Shown one piece after another: positions 45,340 to 56,203 of a DNA stretch of 64,000 nucleotides. Origin of the DNA: Isoperla grammatica (lineage: Eukaryota; Arthropoda; Insecta; Plecoptera; Perlodidae); contig OX246740.1 in NCBI GenBank assembly GCA_945910005.1, positions 53,970,638-54,034,637 on the forward strand, written 5' to 3'. Positions within the stretch are counted from its first letter, which is position 1. Each line of letters opens with the position of its first letter. The position numbers and the translations under genes were made by a program. The notes below the pieces were generated by a model that searched no databases, was not told the DNA's origin, and worked only from the letters and a program-made list of their open reading frames with translations.

Positions 45340-45447
45340 GGTTCGTTTGATTTACCTACACCTTTTACACTTCCTGCACTGCGCCCCGTAGTAGAGCATG
45401 GGGGGCAGTGCAAAAAGTACAACATGTGTAGGTAAATCAAACAAACC
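45340..45447. mobile_element. Short foldback element next to the exon 11 donor
   Basis: GGTTCGTTTGATTTACCTAC at 45340 and GTAGGTAAATCAAACAAACC ending 45447 are inverted arms of about 45 bp, with internal GCACTGCGCCCC pairing to GGGGGGCAGTGC. It begins only 18 bases inside intron 11. Confidence 0.8.
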
Positions 45448-45553
45448 TATTGCACCACACATTATACCGTTTATTATTCGTTTATGCTTCATTGCTATGA
45501 CGATTCTAAATTCACCGAATTTACAGGTACACCAGTACCACACAAGTAAATTA

Positions 45554-46306
45554 GTACCCACATTACACGGTTCAATATTTTCGTCCACCTTATAAAAATC
45601 AAGAGCAAAAGCGAATAAAAAACAGTAAGGTTAGAAAAATCCAACAATAGCTATAGTATAGTAATAATAGTATAGTTTTAATTTAAGCTTTTTAGTTTTT
45701 GAATTCTATACGCTTGACGAAAATATTTAAAGTCGATCGATGAAGTGAACTACCCATTCAATACAACAACTAAACTATTCAAATTAAATGGACATGAAAA
45801 AATACTTTTTTTTATTCTTAATTATGAATTTCAAGAATTATTACATGTGAGTTGCATTTAATACTAAACATCTTGAAATTATATATTGTTTTTTATTAAT
45901 AAAGTATATTTATAGTTTCTAATTTGAGTAGATTTGAGGTAAAATTGACACACCAGCGCAAATATCTCGAAAACGGATCGCGTTTGACCATCTTTTTCAA
46001 ACGTATTCATGTTAGTCATGAAGTTATCTATATTTAAGACGAAAATTTGATACAATATATCACTTTTTGAAGGTCCTACGCAAAGTTATATGATTGAAAG
46101 TGTAGGTTTTTGTTCAGTTACAATGTATAACATAGGGAATTCCAACGCATTTCAACACTCAATAAATAAAAAACTAATAGCGGTAGGTGCATATTTTTTT
46201 CTACAATATTCACAAACTTAATCTCAACTTGCAGTACATACAATTTGAATGATTTATATTACATGTGCAGTTATCATCGATCGACTTTAACTGTGTAATG
46301 TGGGTG
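45554..46306. mobile_element. TIR MITE, family D, long copy
   Basis: It begins TACCCACATTACACGGTTCA and ends GTGTAATGTGGGTGTTA. It includes a left block similar to copies 1 and 2, with an arm relic at about 45700-45735 (GCTTGACGAAAATATTTAAA), and then 550 bp of unrelated AT-rich sequence, so it may be the parent or a nested form. It fills most of intron 11. Confidence 0.7.
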
Positions 46307-46423
46307 TTAGTGCTGAACGTGCACCTGTAACTCACGAACATAATTCTTCCTTCTAGCTGGATCAATATCTCTGTAAACACATAAGTTAAACCCTCACGCC
46401 TGTCTCTCTGTCTGTTTATCCAG

Positions 46424-46574
46424 ATCGTCCCTGAAACCGTCAGGGACGTCTCCGGGTTCGGCCCGAGGGTTCCCGAGACAACCGCCCCTGCGGCCGCGGT
46501 TCAAGATCGGCCCTTACGACACAGACGAAGCCGCAGTGAAACCACCGCCGCGTTTACGTTACGACACCTCGTGA
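46424..46574 (+). CDS. K2P channel, coding exon 12 and stop
   Basis: The acceptor is CTGTCTGTTTATCCAG. It completes Arg and encodes SSLKPSGTSPGSARGFPRQP, then PLRPRFKIGPYDTDEAAVKP and ends RYDTS with TGA at 46572-46574. Pro/Arg-rich C-terminus. It enters in phase 2, matching exon 11. Confidence 0.88.
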
Positions 46575-46653
46575 TCCACGTCCAGAAGGCAGTGACTGTT
46601 CTCCTGCGAGGCTAGAAGGCAGTGACTGTACGGGAGGCCGCGGAACTCTGTAA

Positions 46654-46826
46654 TACCCACTTTACACGGTTCAATACTTTCGTCAAACTTGTTGAATTCA
46701 AGGACAAAAAAGCAAAAATTAATAGAAGATATATTGTTGCAGTTTTTACCAAACTATCTTTGATTCGCTTTTGTTCTTGAATTCAATAAGTTTGACGAAA
46801 GTATTGAGTCGTGTAATGTCGGCATT
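46654..46826. mobile_element. TIR MITE, family D, copy 2
   Basis: TACCCACTTTACACGGTTCA to GTGTAATGTCGGCATTA, with arms GTCAAACTTGTTGAATTCAA and TTGAATTCAATAAGTTTGAC. It lies 80 bp after the channel stop codon, so it probably falls in the 3' UTR. Confidence 0.85.
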
Positions 46827-46935
46827 AAACCACAGTTTAAAGATGGCGCAATGTTTTCCCACTGTAATACTTCGTTCTCACTTGTGACTAATAATAGCTC
46901 CACCCATTGTGGTAGCATTGGTTGTTACGGAACAA

Positions 46936-46941
46936 AATAAA
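46936..46941 (+). terminator. Candidate polyadenylation signal AATAAA of the channel gene
   Basis: The first canonical AATAAA in clean context after the stop at 46574. If used, the 3' UTR would be about 390 bases and would include the family-D MITE. Confidence 0.4.
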
Positions 46942-49265
46942 GTGACCCACTCAGTACCATGTAAACAAGTACAACTAGTGCATTACTCCATGGCAACGAA
47001 AATCAGTCGCCTCCTGACGTTCTTTCATACATTAATTTTCTAAAGGCAGCCTTCCACTTGATAGAGTGCACATAACTAATTAATTAGTCACACGCGATGC
47101 ATTCAGAATTCCAATACACGGCGGAAAATTATCACTAATGGACATGTTTAAATATTATAGAGATTATTAGAAGTACTTCTGAACTCGGCTATGTCGTCGC
47201 CGTGCGAAGTTACATTGGGACAACTATAGCTATCTTCATACTGTGGAATCTATGGATACATTCTTGTTACACCTGATACATAATAATTAATAATAATAAT
47301 TGTGGAGGCTCGTCAAACTGTCGAACAGTGGCCGAGCCTGTGATTAATGGAACCACACATTGGCAATGACAGCAGCGCCATGACAAGTATACTGTGACGT
47401 CACTGTCCGCTGTCCGCTAGAGCGCTGTCCGCTAGAGCGCTGTGCTCTACGGGAGAAGATAGTGACACCCTACAACGGTAGCGAATACTGATCGAATGTA
47501 AATAGCAATGATATACATCGAGGTGTGAAGGTCCTGAACCTGAAGAGGATTTAATCCACGGCCATATTATATAAAGGACCTCGTTGACAAAGTCGGTCAT
47601 GTGACCAGTGAGGCAGTGTTAGGGAAAGAACTTTAGATAACAATGAGTTAATTTTTCATGACAAACTTGATTTTTAAACTTATTGATTTTTTTAAACCTC
47701 TAATAAGTTTTAGAAGTTCATACGAAATTCTTTTGTGGATGGTGAAGGGCTACTGTATAATTATATGTATTGATTGATACATTTACTAATTTTGTTTTTG
47801 TAAATAGACTACAATGGCGCCATTTTGATGTGCTTAAATTGTTAGTAAAGCAGCAGCACGAAATATTTTCCCACAAAAGAATTTTTAATTGAACATTTTA
47901 AAAGCGAAATGTTAAAATGAAGAACTGAACTTTTTTGATAAAGTATATTTTAAAAAAAAGAACTTTCCCATCACGGCCCGTGGCCAAATATGTAGGGGGG
48001 GGGGGGGGGGGGGGGCAGCCCACCTATGTAACCTACGTCAAGGTACGCTTATAAACGCATATCACTAGGCTAGTTGCCATCTATGACCATAAATACAATA
48101 CAAACAGACACTGAACACTATGTATAACTGGACTCAGCAGGTAATGGTGTTAACTATATAAGTCCACATTACCAGTTGTAATTTAACACAGGCATCATTT
48201 TAACACGCGGTTTTACTGTGTACAAACGTTAAATACTTGAAAACATTGACAAATACTATCATAAGAAAGAAATTGTAAAATAATGTAAACGTAGTCTTAG
48301 CCTGCACAATATTAAACTTGCAATGAGTACCAACAGTTAAAATGTTAATTTAATGTGTTTTATTTGAAATACCTACTCGTCATATCCACTAACCTCTTCG
48401 AATGTTCGAATGCGTTCCATTTCTCAACACTAAAATTCAAATTCTAATTGCAAATTAAAAAGTACGTCTTTTTGCCCAGAAAGTGAATCGTAATTGTATC
48501 AGAAAAATACATAAAACTAAACTCAACCCCCCCCCCTAAAACTAGGCTACAACAACGCTGGCCGGAAGGGAAATATGAAAATCGATCTAAAAAAAAAAGA
48601 ACGAATGTTCAAAAAATATTAATCGCAAGATCACACGTCACGCCCTACTCAGAGTCAGAACCGCTCTCATAATATACGGTAAACAGCATCAACTAAATGA
48701 ACGTTCAAGTCGCTTACAAAAATTACGTACATTTATGTTTATTTTGCCAATAGAATTTGGTTTTGATCACGATTAGACGGTTTGTTCGAATGTAAGTTGC
48801 ATGCAAGGTTCTTATGGTGCTGTTCTCAATAAAAAATCGTAATGTCGTACGAAGATTTAGCATGATAAACTGTACGATTGCAATCCCGATCCCGATCAAC
48901 TCATTGTACAGCACACTGCACACGGGAACTCTGCTCCAAGTCCCACGAACACTTTGTATTTCGCGCCTCGTTTCTCATTGGCCGCATTTAAAACACTCCA
49001 GCCAATCAAAACATTACGGTGCATCCAGGCGACAGCCGATATTTTTACTAGTTAGTTTATATTTCTCGCGCTAGGTACCAGCACAGTCCGGGTTGGTATC
49101 ATTCGCACTCCCATTGGTCGCAGTTAAAACACTCCAGCCAATCAAAACATTACGGTGCATCCAGGCGACAGCCGATATTTTTTACTAGTTAGTTTATATT
49201 TCTCACGGTAGGTACCAGCACGGTCCAGACTAGTAACACTTCTTTCAGGATTCGCACTCGCATTT
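46942..49265. other. Convergent intergenic region, first part
   Basis: AT-rich DNA with a duplicated GCGCTGTCCGCTAGA motif near 47405-47440, a run of about 22 G at 47996-48017, and a 120-bp duplication near 48965-49085 and 49100-49230 (sharing AAAACACTCCAGCCAATCAA and AAAACATTACGGTGCATCCA). No exon is supported. Confidence 0.6.
48965..49235. repeat. ~120-bp tandem duplication
   Basis: CATTTAAAACACTCCAGCCA near 48985 and CAGTTAAAACACTCCAGCCA near 49121 begin two copies that continue through GGTGCATCCAGGCGACAGCC and ATTTCTC..GGTACCAGCAC. Confidence 0.9.
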
Positions 49266-49269
49266 CACA

Positions 49270-49380
49270 AACTCTGATTGAGTGAGGTTGGGTTCGATTC
49301 CAGTCACTATCAGAACAGAAGCAATGCCGACTGAAAGTTTCCCCGAACTTTCCTCAGTCATAAAGTAAATGCTGGACTTG
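49270..49380 (+). mobile_element. SINE-B copy
   Basis: GGTTGGGTTCGATTCCAGTC holds a B-box; the body has CCGACTGAAAGTTTCCCCGA and AGTCATAAAGTAAATGCTGG, matching the reverse complement of 63455-63585. Confidence 0.65.
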
Positions 49381-49399
49381 AAGATGTAATAATCGGGAG

Positions 49400-49585
49400 T
49401 GATAAGGATAATTGGGCTTCACGTCTCACATTTTTTCAACGATACTAATCGAGACGATGAGTGGGTGATTATGATGATGAAAAACGCCACATGACATTCA
49501 TGCCCAAGCCAAGATTCGAACCCTGGGACGCAGAGACCGCGGTTTGCTAGTTCAACGCCTTATTCACTGCGGCCTACTATACGCT
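49400..49585 (-). mobile_element. SINE-A, copy 3
   Basis: The tail side reads TTGGGCTTCACGTCTCACAT and CTAATCGAGACGATGAGTGG; the head has CCAAGATTCGAACCCTGGGA, then CACTGCGGCCTACT. One of the most complete copies, about 185 bp. The tRNA-like head is at the right, so the element is on the - strand. Confidence 0.75.
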
Positions 49586-49682
49586 GGCTAAATAGAGAGT
49601 ATTCTCGTGACGTAGAATAAAGTAATTTAACAAAGTTTAACAAAACTGACATGCAAACACAGATTTAAAGAAATTTTGTGAA

Positions 49683-49975
49683 TTCTCTTAAATAAATAAA
49701 TAAATAAATTCACATTTAGAGTCTACCCACTCAGTAACTAAACTGATTTGCAGTGGGGGACTTTAATTTAAAGCGACTAAACCAACCCTGTGGGCTCCGA
49801 ACACTATCGACGAGTGAGCGGTAACCAATCAAAAATCGATATTTCAAATACGAAACGTATGAATCAGTGATTGGACAGTGCGAACACCTGCGGACAAATG
49901 CCAGAATCAACAAGGCCGATTCAGAACAACTTTGAATTTATTGAGTGCTTCGTTGCTAGGACGGCTAGCCATGGA
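49683..49975 (-). mobile_element. Dispersed element C, full reverse copy
   Basis: A (TAAA)n tail at 49689-49709 is followed by TTCACATTTAGAGTCTACCC through to GCTTCGTTGCTAGGACGGCT. It matches 16629-16928 in reverse along its length. Confidence 0.85.
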
Positions 49976-50234
49976 CAGTAGTAAGTAGTCAGTGGAGCTG
50001 GGTAGAGCTTTGCAGGATAATTAATAAATATTATTTACTAGATCCATATTTGAAATTGAAAGTAACGGGTATGTGGCGGGGCTGTATGAGGCAATGATGT
50101 GTTTTAAATACCCCCCCACCAATCACTCGGCGACGGGGAACACGAAAATGCGCCTGTGAAACGAGGGGGCTCTGACTTCCACACGATGTAATTTTTAGAT
50201 ACTCGAAAAACGGGATTACAAAATCCAAATCGGT

Positions 50235-50454
50235 GGTAATACTTGACTGTAGCTGATACTTGTTTTTACTTCCTTCTTCAAAAATACTTCCACGAACATT
50301 CAACGGTCTTTACAATGAATAACAATATTGGAACATTATTAAAATAAGTTAAGAAATGAATACTGTACATAGATTGATTAGTAACTAATAAATTTAATTA
50401 CAAAAATTAAAGTAGGGAAGTAAAAACAAGAATCTGTTACAGTTAAATATTACC
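50235..50454. mobile_element. TIR MITE, family F, copy 1
   Basis: Inverted ends GGTAATACTTGACTGTAGCT...TGTTTTTACTTCCTTC and GAAGTAAAAACAAGAATCTG...AATATTACC, with AACAATATTGGAACATTATT inside. Copies 2 and 3 lie within the next 1.3 kb. Confidence 0.85.
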
Positions 50455-50855
50455 AAATTGGTTTAGTAGAGTAGTAATTAAAGTAGTGACTAAAGTAGTG
50501 ACTAAAGTAGTAACTGGATAAAGTAACGAAGGTTCCCGTCATATCTTCGCCTAGCACTCGTACATAGCAACAAGGGGGGTGGGGGGGGGGGGGATGACGG
50601 TTCATTGCCTAGCCTCGTACCGAAGTCTTGCAATTGCATCTCCATTGCAAAGTCCATGGGGACGATTCATTACCTAGCCTCGTACCGATGTCTCCGCTGC
50701 AAAGTCCATGCGTCATGGAAGGCAAAGTGGCGCAGCGGACTGCATAGTATGACGTACACTCCGCTACATAAGTAAATCAACGGTAGACGAGAACATGTAT
50801 TTACTTTGACAACCCTTCTACACTCACGTTTTTATCCGAGTTGGTTACTGATCAT

Positions 50856-51069
50856 GGTAATAATACTTGGATGATTCTTGTTTTTTTTTACTCCCTTCTT
50901 CAAGGACAAATATACGTTATTAATCGAAGAATTAATATAAAGTATTAATTTCTTAATTATTTTAATAATGTTTCAATATTGTGATTTATTGTAAAGACCG
51001 TTAAATGTTCGTGGAAGTATTCTTGAAGAAGGAAGTAAAAACAAGAATCAGTTATATTCAAGGATTACC
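50856..51069. mobile_element. TIR MITE, family F, copy 2 (core inverted)
   Basis: Ends GGTAATAATACTTGGATGAT and TATTCAAGGATTACC; the core TTAATAATGTTTCAATATTG and the cluster GTTCGTGGAAGTATTCTTGA run opposite to copies 1 and 3. Confidence 0.85.
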
Positions 51070-51214
51070 CTGATGGTTATTTCGCATCAGCTTACATTGT
51101 CAATTAATGATTAATAAATTATAGATTGAACCAAATATAATATAGTGCAGGAGAGTTGTAAGACTAGACATATTGTACAGTAGTCCCACCCTTGATTGAA
51201 CTATGTGCGCGAGG

Positions 51215-51480
51215 CTACAATCGTAGTTGTGGTTGCCGGAATGTCCCATGACTCAATGTACGGATACGAACAACTCTGGTATGACACGGGGGGGGGGGGG
51301 GGAGGACAGCTACAGCTAGCAGATAATATTGATCCATTCCTGAAAATAGATTTGCATCTCCAATACATGCGGTATAACCAAGGATTTTTTCCTAGTTCAA
51401 TATTAGTGCACAACATCTTACGAAATGTTGAAGTTCCAACCGTGGAGGAGGGGGGGGGGGGGGGACAACTTTTGTTACCG
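51215..51480. repeat. Diverged ~270-bp direct repeat with poly(G), copy 1
   Basis: CAATCGTAGTTGTGG...CTGGTATGACAC, a G-run, ACAGCTACAGCTAGCAGATA, ATAGATTTGCATCTCCAA, GAAGTTCCAACCGTGGAGG and a second G-run. The second copy is at 51715-51965 with the same order of landmarks. Confidence 0.8.
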
Positions 51481-51495
51481 TTTAGAAGTTATCAG

Positions 51496-51692
51496 GGTAA
51501 TGCTTAACCGTAGCTGATCCTTGTTGTTACTCCCTTCTTCGAAAGTACTTCCACGAACAAATAACAATATTGAAACATCATTAAAATGATTAAGAAATTA
51601 ATACTTTACATTCAAACTTTTGATTAATTACGATTATCTGGTCTTGAATTGAAGGAAGTAAAAACAAGAATCGGTTACAGTCAAGTATTACC
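51496..51692. mobile_element. TIR MITE, family F, copy 3
   Basis: Ends GGTAATGCTTAACCGTAGCT and CAGTCAAGTATTACC, with ACAATATTGAAACATCATTA inside. It lies exactly between the two copies of the 270-bp direct repeat. Confidence 0.85.
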
Positions 51693-51714
51693 AACTGATA
51701 TGTTGATGAGTGCT

Positions 51715-51965
51715 CAATCGTAGTTGTGACAGTGAATCATTGTATACGGACACTCAAAATTCTGGTATGGGGGGGGGAGGGGGGGACAAGCAGATAATAT
51801 TTATTCATTCCTCAAAATAGATTTGCATCTTCAAACAGATACATGGTGATAAAATACGTACGGTACCAACGATTTCCTCAATATTAATTAGTGAAACAAA
51901 TTCATTACAAATTTGAAGTTCCAATCGTTGGGGGGGGGGGGAGGGGGAGCGACTTTTTTACCGTC
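51715..51965. repeat. Diverged ~270-bp direct repeat with poly(G), copy 2
   Basis: CAATCGTAGTTGTGACAGTG, TTCTGGTATGG, a G-rich run, CAAGCAGATAATATTTATTC, ATAGATTTGCATCTTCAA, GAAGTTCCAATCGTTGG and another G-run, in the same order as 51215-51480. Confidence 0.8.
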
Positions 51966-52800
51966 TCAAGTTATCGGCTTCTGGAAAATCACCTGAACTT
52001 CTAAGTTAATAATGTAAGACATCATTTCAACCGGGTAGAATAAAGAAAGACAAGACGTATGAATCGCAATGACGCATTTAGCTAATAAGACATTCTTCCA
52101 TCCGCGTTCACCGTCAAGTTATTGATTATTTCTACCTCTGCCTGTCCAGCGTTTGGAATGTCAACGGTTTGATTTCCGTAAAACCATCAAGTTTAGAAGC
52201 AATAGTAAAACGATTCACTAGACCAACACAGGCGATATAATATTTCGAAACACTTTTAAATGTTATTTCTAAAGACACACGAGTGACACGGCAATGGTCG
52301 CCATGCCAAAGCAACAAGTACGCCCTCTTTAATTACAACCTATAACGTAGTTGTAGTGATTTCAGTACTCTAATCTATACATTCTAATACGTGTTTTACA
52401 TTCATTGTTACACCACATTTGCCAAAACATTAGGTAATTCACTTCAAAAACGTCGTCAACGATACCCGGATATCTCACACGAGGAGGATTCGTATCCGCC
52501 ATTTTGAACCTGCACCAAGAACTTTACTATCTACCTGTAATTAAATATACGAGTCCCTCAGGACTTACCTTAGGTCCTGACACAGACACAGCGGCTATCC
52601 TGATAGGAACACGGGTTCGATGTAGAACACAACACTTTTAAAACACTTGAAAACACTTGAAACTGAGCGGCCGAAGCACCGGGCGTACAGAGCGACTGAC
52701 TTGCGAGGGGTCTAAGTACGCAATGAGTGAGCGCACATTCTTCCACGCTGCATGACGTCATACCCCCACCCCTACCCCTACTCAACTGCGCTGCGTACTA
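51966..52800. other. Intergenic DNA, no gene called
   Basis: Ordinary sequence with a 31-base splice-bounded piece on the - strand (52599-52569), too short to call. No repeat family beyond short tracts. Confidence 0.45.
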
Positions 52801-52804
52801 GGAT

Positions 52805-52965
52805 GATGACGATATGTGGGGTTTAACTCCTCATATTTTTGCAACAATGCTTATCGAGACGATGTGTGGGTGATTATGAAGATGAAAAAATGTCACGACA
52901 TCTATGCCCAAGCTGGGATTCGAACCTGGAACGCAAAAACCGCTAATAGTCGGCCGGCAAAGGGG
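52805..52965 (-). mobile_element. SINE-A, copy 4
   Basis: TATTTTTGCAACAATGCTTA, TCGAGACGATGTGTGGGTGA, TTATGAAGATGAAAAAATGT and GCTGGGATTCGAACCTGGAA follow the family order. The tRNA-like head is on the - strand. Confidence 0.7.
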
Positions 52966-52969
52966 TATA

Positions 52970-53160
52970 TGAATGATAATTGGCTTCACGCCTCATATTT
53001 TGGCAATGATTAATTAATGGTAAGAGTGGCTAATCGAGACAACGAGTGGGTAAGATATGAAGATGAAAAATGCAAGTGAGATCCGTCACCAAGACAGACA
53101 GGATTCGAACCCGGAACGAAGAAAACAGGGGTTACCAGACAGAGTAGTGTAGCAACTACA
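52970..53160 (-). mobile_element. SINE-A, copy 5
   Basis: ATTGGCTTCACGCCTCATAT, TGGCTAATCGAGACAACGAG, AAGATATGAAGATGAAAAAT and AGGATTCGAACCCGGAACGA, directly after copy 4 and in the same orientation. Confidence 0.72.
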
Positions 53161-53465
53161 AGAGACAATTTGTTAATACAAAATATAAAATGTTTATAAT
53201 AATTTAATAATTTACTATTTTTAAAACACTTTATGACCCTATCAAAGATCACGAATTGCACTTGGCCCGGCTCGTGAGTAGGGCGCCCCGGGCGACCGCC
53301 CCCCCCCCCCCCCCCCTACTAAACAGTGAGAATGCGCTAGAAAAAAATGGTAAAGAAAGGACAAATAATTTTGGTAAAATAACCACGTAATATTTAAGTG
53401 TTGATGAATGTGTGTACAAAATTTCGGGTTGATCGGTTAATATTTGTTCAATTTTCATTCATTCA

Positions 53466-53859
53466 TAGTGTCCCCTTAAAAAGCTAATTTTCTTAACCTT
53501 ACCCCATACGGGTTTTAGCGTTTTTTGAATTTGTTATAGAGCGCATTTTTACGAAGAAAATGATACCCATAAAACCTAATGTTACAATTCAGTTTTGGGT
53601 CAAACTCAATTTTCTCTCCAGACGCGTTCAAGAGGAGACCGCAATCATAAGCTGGACACTCCTATCTGATCGTTGCGGGTTTCATTTGAAGGTATCAAAA
53701 AAATCTTTCTTTCACGATTAGAACACAAGACACGTCGATCTTAGTGGTCGCCTATCCCTAGGGGTGCCCGGTGTTGCTAAGGATTTTTTCAAATGCTAAA
53801 TAACATGCATGAAATTGTAACCTGCCAACAACGGGCGCCCCTAGAAATAGGGGACACTA
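53466..53859. mobile_element. TIR element with TAGTGTCCCCT ends
   Basis: Ends TAGTGTCCCCTTAAAA (53466) and ATAGGGGACACTA (to 53859). The right part holds a second inverted pair, CTAGGGGTGCCCGGTGTTG and CAACAACGGGCGCCCCTAG. A related fragment lies at about 54545-54640. Confidence 0.7.
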
Positions 53860-54913
53860 CGATTGCGGATCTATGAGTGCCTTATGTTTCAAAATAGCTG
53901 CTTTGTATACTCATAAACAAACCGTATTCGTCTGCCATAAATTGGTTCCACAGCCACCTTGTGAATGCCAACTGACGTCATAGTATGTGACGTCACATAG
54001 TTTGTGACAATGACGTGAAGTGACGTCTATTTTGTTTTTTTTGTTGTTATTTATATTTATGATTTTATTATTATTAATTGTTTGCATAGCCCGTCCTTTG
54101 TAAATCAGTTTTTATAACTGAATAGGATAGACATTAAATAAATAAGTAAAATAAATAAATGTCCACTCCCATTGTAGACGGACGTAAACGTAAACACCTT
54201 ATTGTATTAATGGGGTGTGGGGGGGGGGGGGGGCGCTAAAACATCGCTTGCCCAGGGCGCCAAAATGTCTGAGCCGGACTGTGTTGCATTTGTCCAAACA
54301 GACCAGACACAATGGAATGTACCAATAGAATGTTTGTGCCACCCTTGAAGACCTTTGGACGTCTGGCTTCAAACTTTATGTACAGTATTGATTTTCCTTT
54401 CCTGACATTCCACACATACAGCGAGAAGGGGCAGAAAACATCGATTTACCAAACATACCTGCCAGAGTAAGATTCGAGTAATTGAAAGTAGCTCATTTTA
54501 TCACACACGAAACAGATTATTTATCCTGATTTATGTTTTACTCGCGCTGCGCGTCCCCTACCCCTTTGGGCGCCCGGTATTGCTAAATATTTGTTTTCTT
54601 AAAACATGCATGAAACTGTTACTTGGCAACAACGAAATAATCATCATCGAAACTTCTAAACGTCAAAGTTCAACAAGCCTATAAACCTATTAATTTTAGT
54701 TACCTATATAATTTTGACATCTAATTGTATTATTGTTGATACATTAATTATGGATATAAAACACTGTTTTAAATCTTATTTTCCCTAGATTCAGTCAAAC
54801 AATGTATGGTATCTGTAGTAAGGATGATTTAAACGATGTATTCGTTCCCTTGTAATAATGTGCATTCGTTATTGGGCTCTACAGAAACTATACAAAATGA
54901 ATAAACAACTTAC
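53860..54913. other. Intergenic DNA with TGACGTCA sites and poly(G)
   Basis: At 53970-54030 TGACGTCA-like sites recur (GACGTCATAGTATGTGACGT). A run of about 15 G lies near 54219. 54545-54640 is a relic of the 53466 element (GGGCGCCCGGTATTGCTAAA). No gene seen. Confidence 0.5.
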
Positions 54914-54992
54914 CTTGAGCTGTAAGTGTCTGGCGGCTGCTTGAAGGCGAGTAGAACATTGTCTGGAACTCTGGAAGTCCATCCTCACTCGA
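54914..54992 (-). CDS. Candidate coding exon of an unidentified gene (second)
   Basis: On the - strand AATATCCAG is followed by 79 open bases and the strong donor CAAG|GTAAGT. In the frame that follows the 56203-56117 segment it reads SSEDGLPEFQTMFYSPSSSR then QTLTAQ, ending in phase 1. Another frame is also open (MDFQSSRQCSTRLQAAARHL), so the frame is not certain. No family recognised, and no next exon could be found that keeps the frame. Confidence 0.3.
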
Positions 54993-56116
54993 CTGGATAT
55001 TGGGGGGGGGAGGGGGGACAAGCATAGAGTTAGTTAGTGCGGGGTGAGGGGTAAAACAGTGTCAAAATAGCGCACTTAGGGTGGGGGACCTAAAGGCGCT
55101 TCAGCGCTGGAGACTATTAGAATAATATTTGAATTCCAGCAAAATACTGACTGACAAAAAAAATGAATATGTTTTAACAACCAGCTGAGTTAGCTCCGAG
55201 AACGAGGGCTCATAATTCTTAGTTTTTATAGTTCTAGCTGATATTAAAATGCATTGAATTAGTTCGTAATTCAAAGTTACAGGGGGGGGGGGGGGGGCGG
55301 GGGGAATGGTTTAGTAAGACTTAGTTTAAAAAACGGTTCTCGAAGGGTAAGAATTTAAGAAAAGTGAATGTCTAAACAAAAAAATGGTGTACACTGTACA
55401 GCTACAAAACCTATGAATAAAATGTAACAAATTGTATTCTTAAAACACAATGCATTAGCTATACTTCAGTTCACCTCAACTTTAAAATTATTGCGGGGGG
55501 TTTGTGTAGGTCACTGTCCACCACTACTTAAATACTCTTAAAAAGTTTCTACTACGTCAGAGAAATACATAACAAAACTACAACAATGTCATAACAAACA
55601 CATCACAGAGAAAGAAAATACTGCAGATATGTTGTAATACCACCTTACTTAAAACCAACACAATATACTTCTACAATGGTGAAAGGAGGTTTTAGGAATT
55701 TGGGTCTTTTGGTTCACATAAATCCCTTCTGAACATTACTACACATGCTTTGGTCATAATTTTCTTCCACATTCAAATTCATGATTGATACTTTAGTATC
55801 TGTTTACGTTTACGAATAATGTAGTAAAAAATACAACAAGAATTCGGTCCATAACCTTAGTCAACCCATTGTATAACAACACACATTATTTTGAGGGATT
55901 TTGTGGATTTCCAATGAACTAGGGGTCGACTATGAATACAGAACTCTAAAATGTTGACACCTTTGTAAATACACTTCAAAACTCATTACCAACTAACTAA
56001 AAGTGAAAGAAACACCACCAAGGAGGTAAAGTAGACAGATCATGTTTAATAATACACAACAAAAACAACAACAAACAAATACATTGAGTGTCCACCGTAT
56101 ATGAATACAAACTCAC
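54993..56116. other. Intergenic or intronic DNA with poly(G) runs
   Basis: G-rich runs at about 55001-55018 and 55282-55303. The rest is AT-rich with no repeat family or exon. If the two flanking - strand segments are exons of one gene, this is their intron. Confidence 0.45.
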
Positions 56117-56203
56117 GTGTCTTGCTAACCAGCTACTGGTGGGTGCATTCTTCTTGACGCGCACTGTACCAGTCACTTCGTTTAGTATTTCTTTTATCTC
56201 AGT
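56117..56203 (-). CDS. Candidate coding exon of an unidentified gene (first)
   Basis: The acceptor TTTGTTTTCTTCGATCAG, 87 bases and the donor CAC|GTGAGTTTG lie on the - strand. Only one frame is open, and it is in phase 0 at both ends: TEIKEILNEVTGTVRVKKNA then PTSSWLARH. The good splice sites, single open frame and protein-like composition favour a real exon. It lies downstream of the kinase stop codon and on the same strand, so it would be a separate gene or a distal alternative exon. The family is not recognised. Confidence 0.4.

Larger units (their letters stand above)
15402..46574 (+). other. Gene span: two-pore-domain potassium channel (TWIK-like K2P)
   Basis: This gene encodes a plasma-membrane background potassium channel subunit. 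Twelve coding exons join to about 746 residues in the order TM1, extracellular cap with one N-T-T glycosylation site, P1 with TVGYG (GYG at about residues 133-135), TM2, TM3, P2 with TIGFG (about 236-240), TM4, then a cytoplasmic tail of over 400 residues. Two pore loops per subunit, with GYG first and GFG second, is the K2P hallmark, and such channels work as dimers. The start is ATG 15402: it is the first in-frame ATG after TAG at 15306 and has A at -3. All junction phases agree if the second of three tandem donors ends exon 2. Coding exons are rich in G and C at third positions, unlike the AT-rich introns. The tail is rich in Arg, Ser and Pro, as expected for a regulatory tail. Which of the several insect K2P paralogues this is cannot be decided here. 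Confidence 0.93.

Noticed and set aside
52569..52599. 31-base splice-bounded piece on the - strand
   Set aside because: Too short, and in the phase needed after 54992-54914 it gives a stop codon at once.
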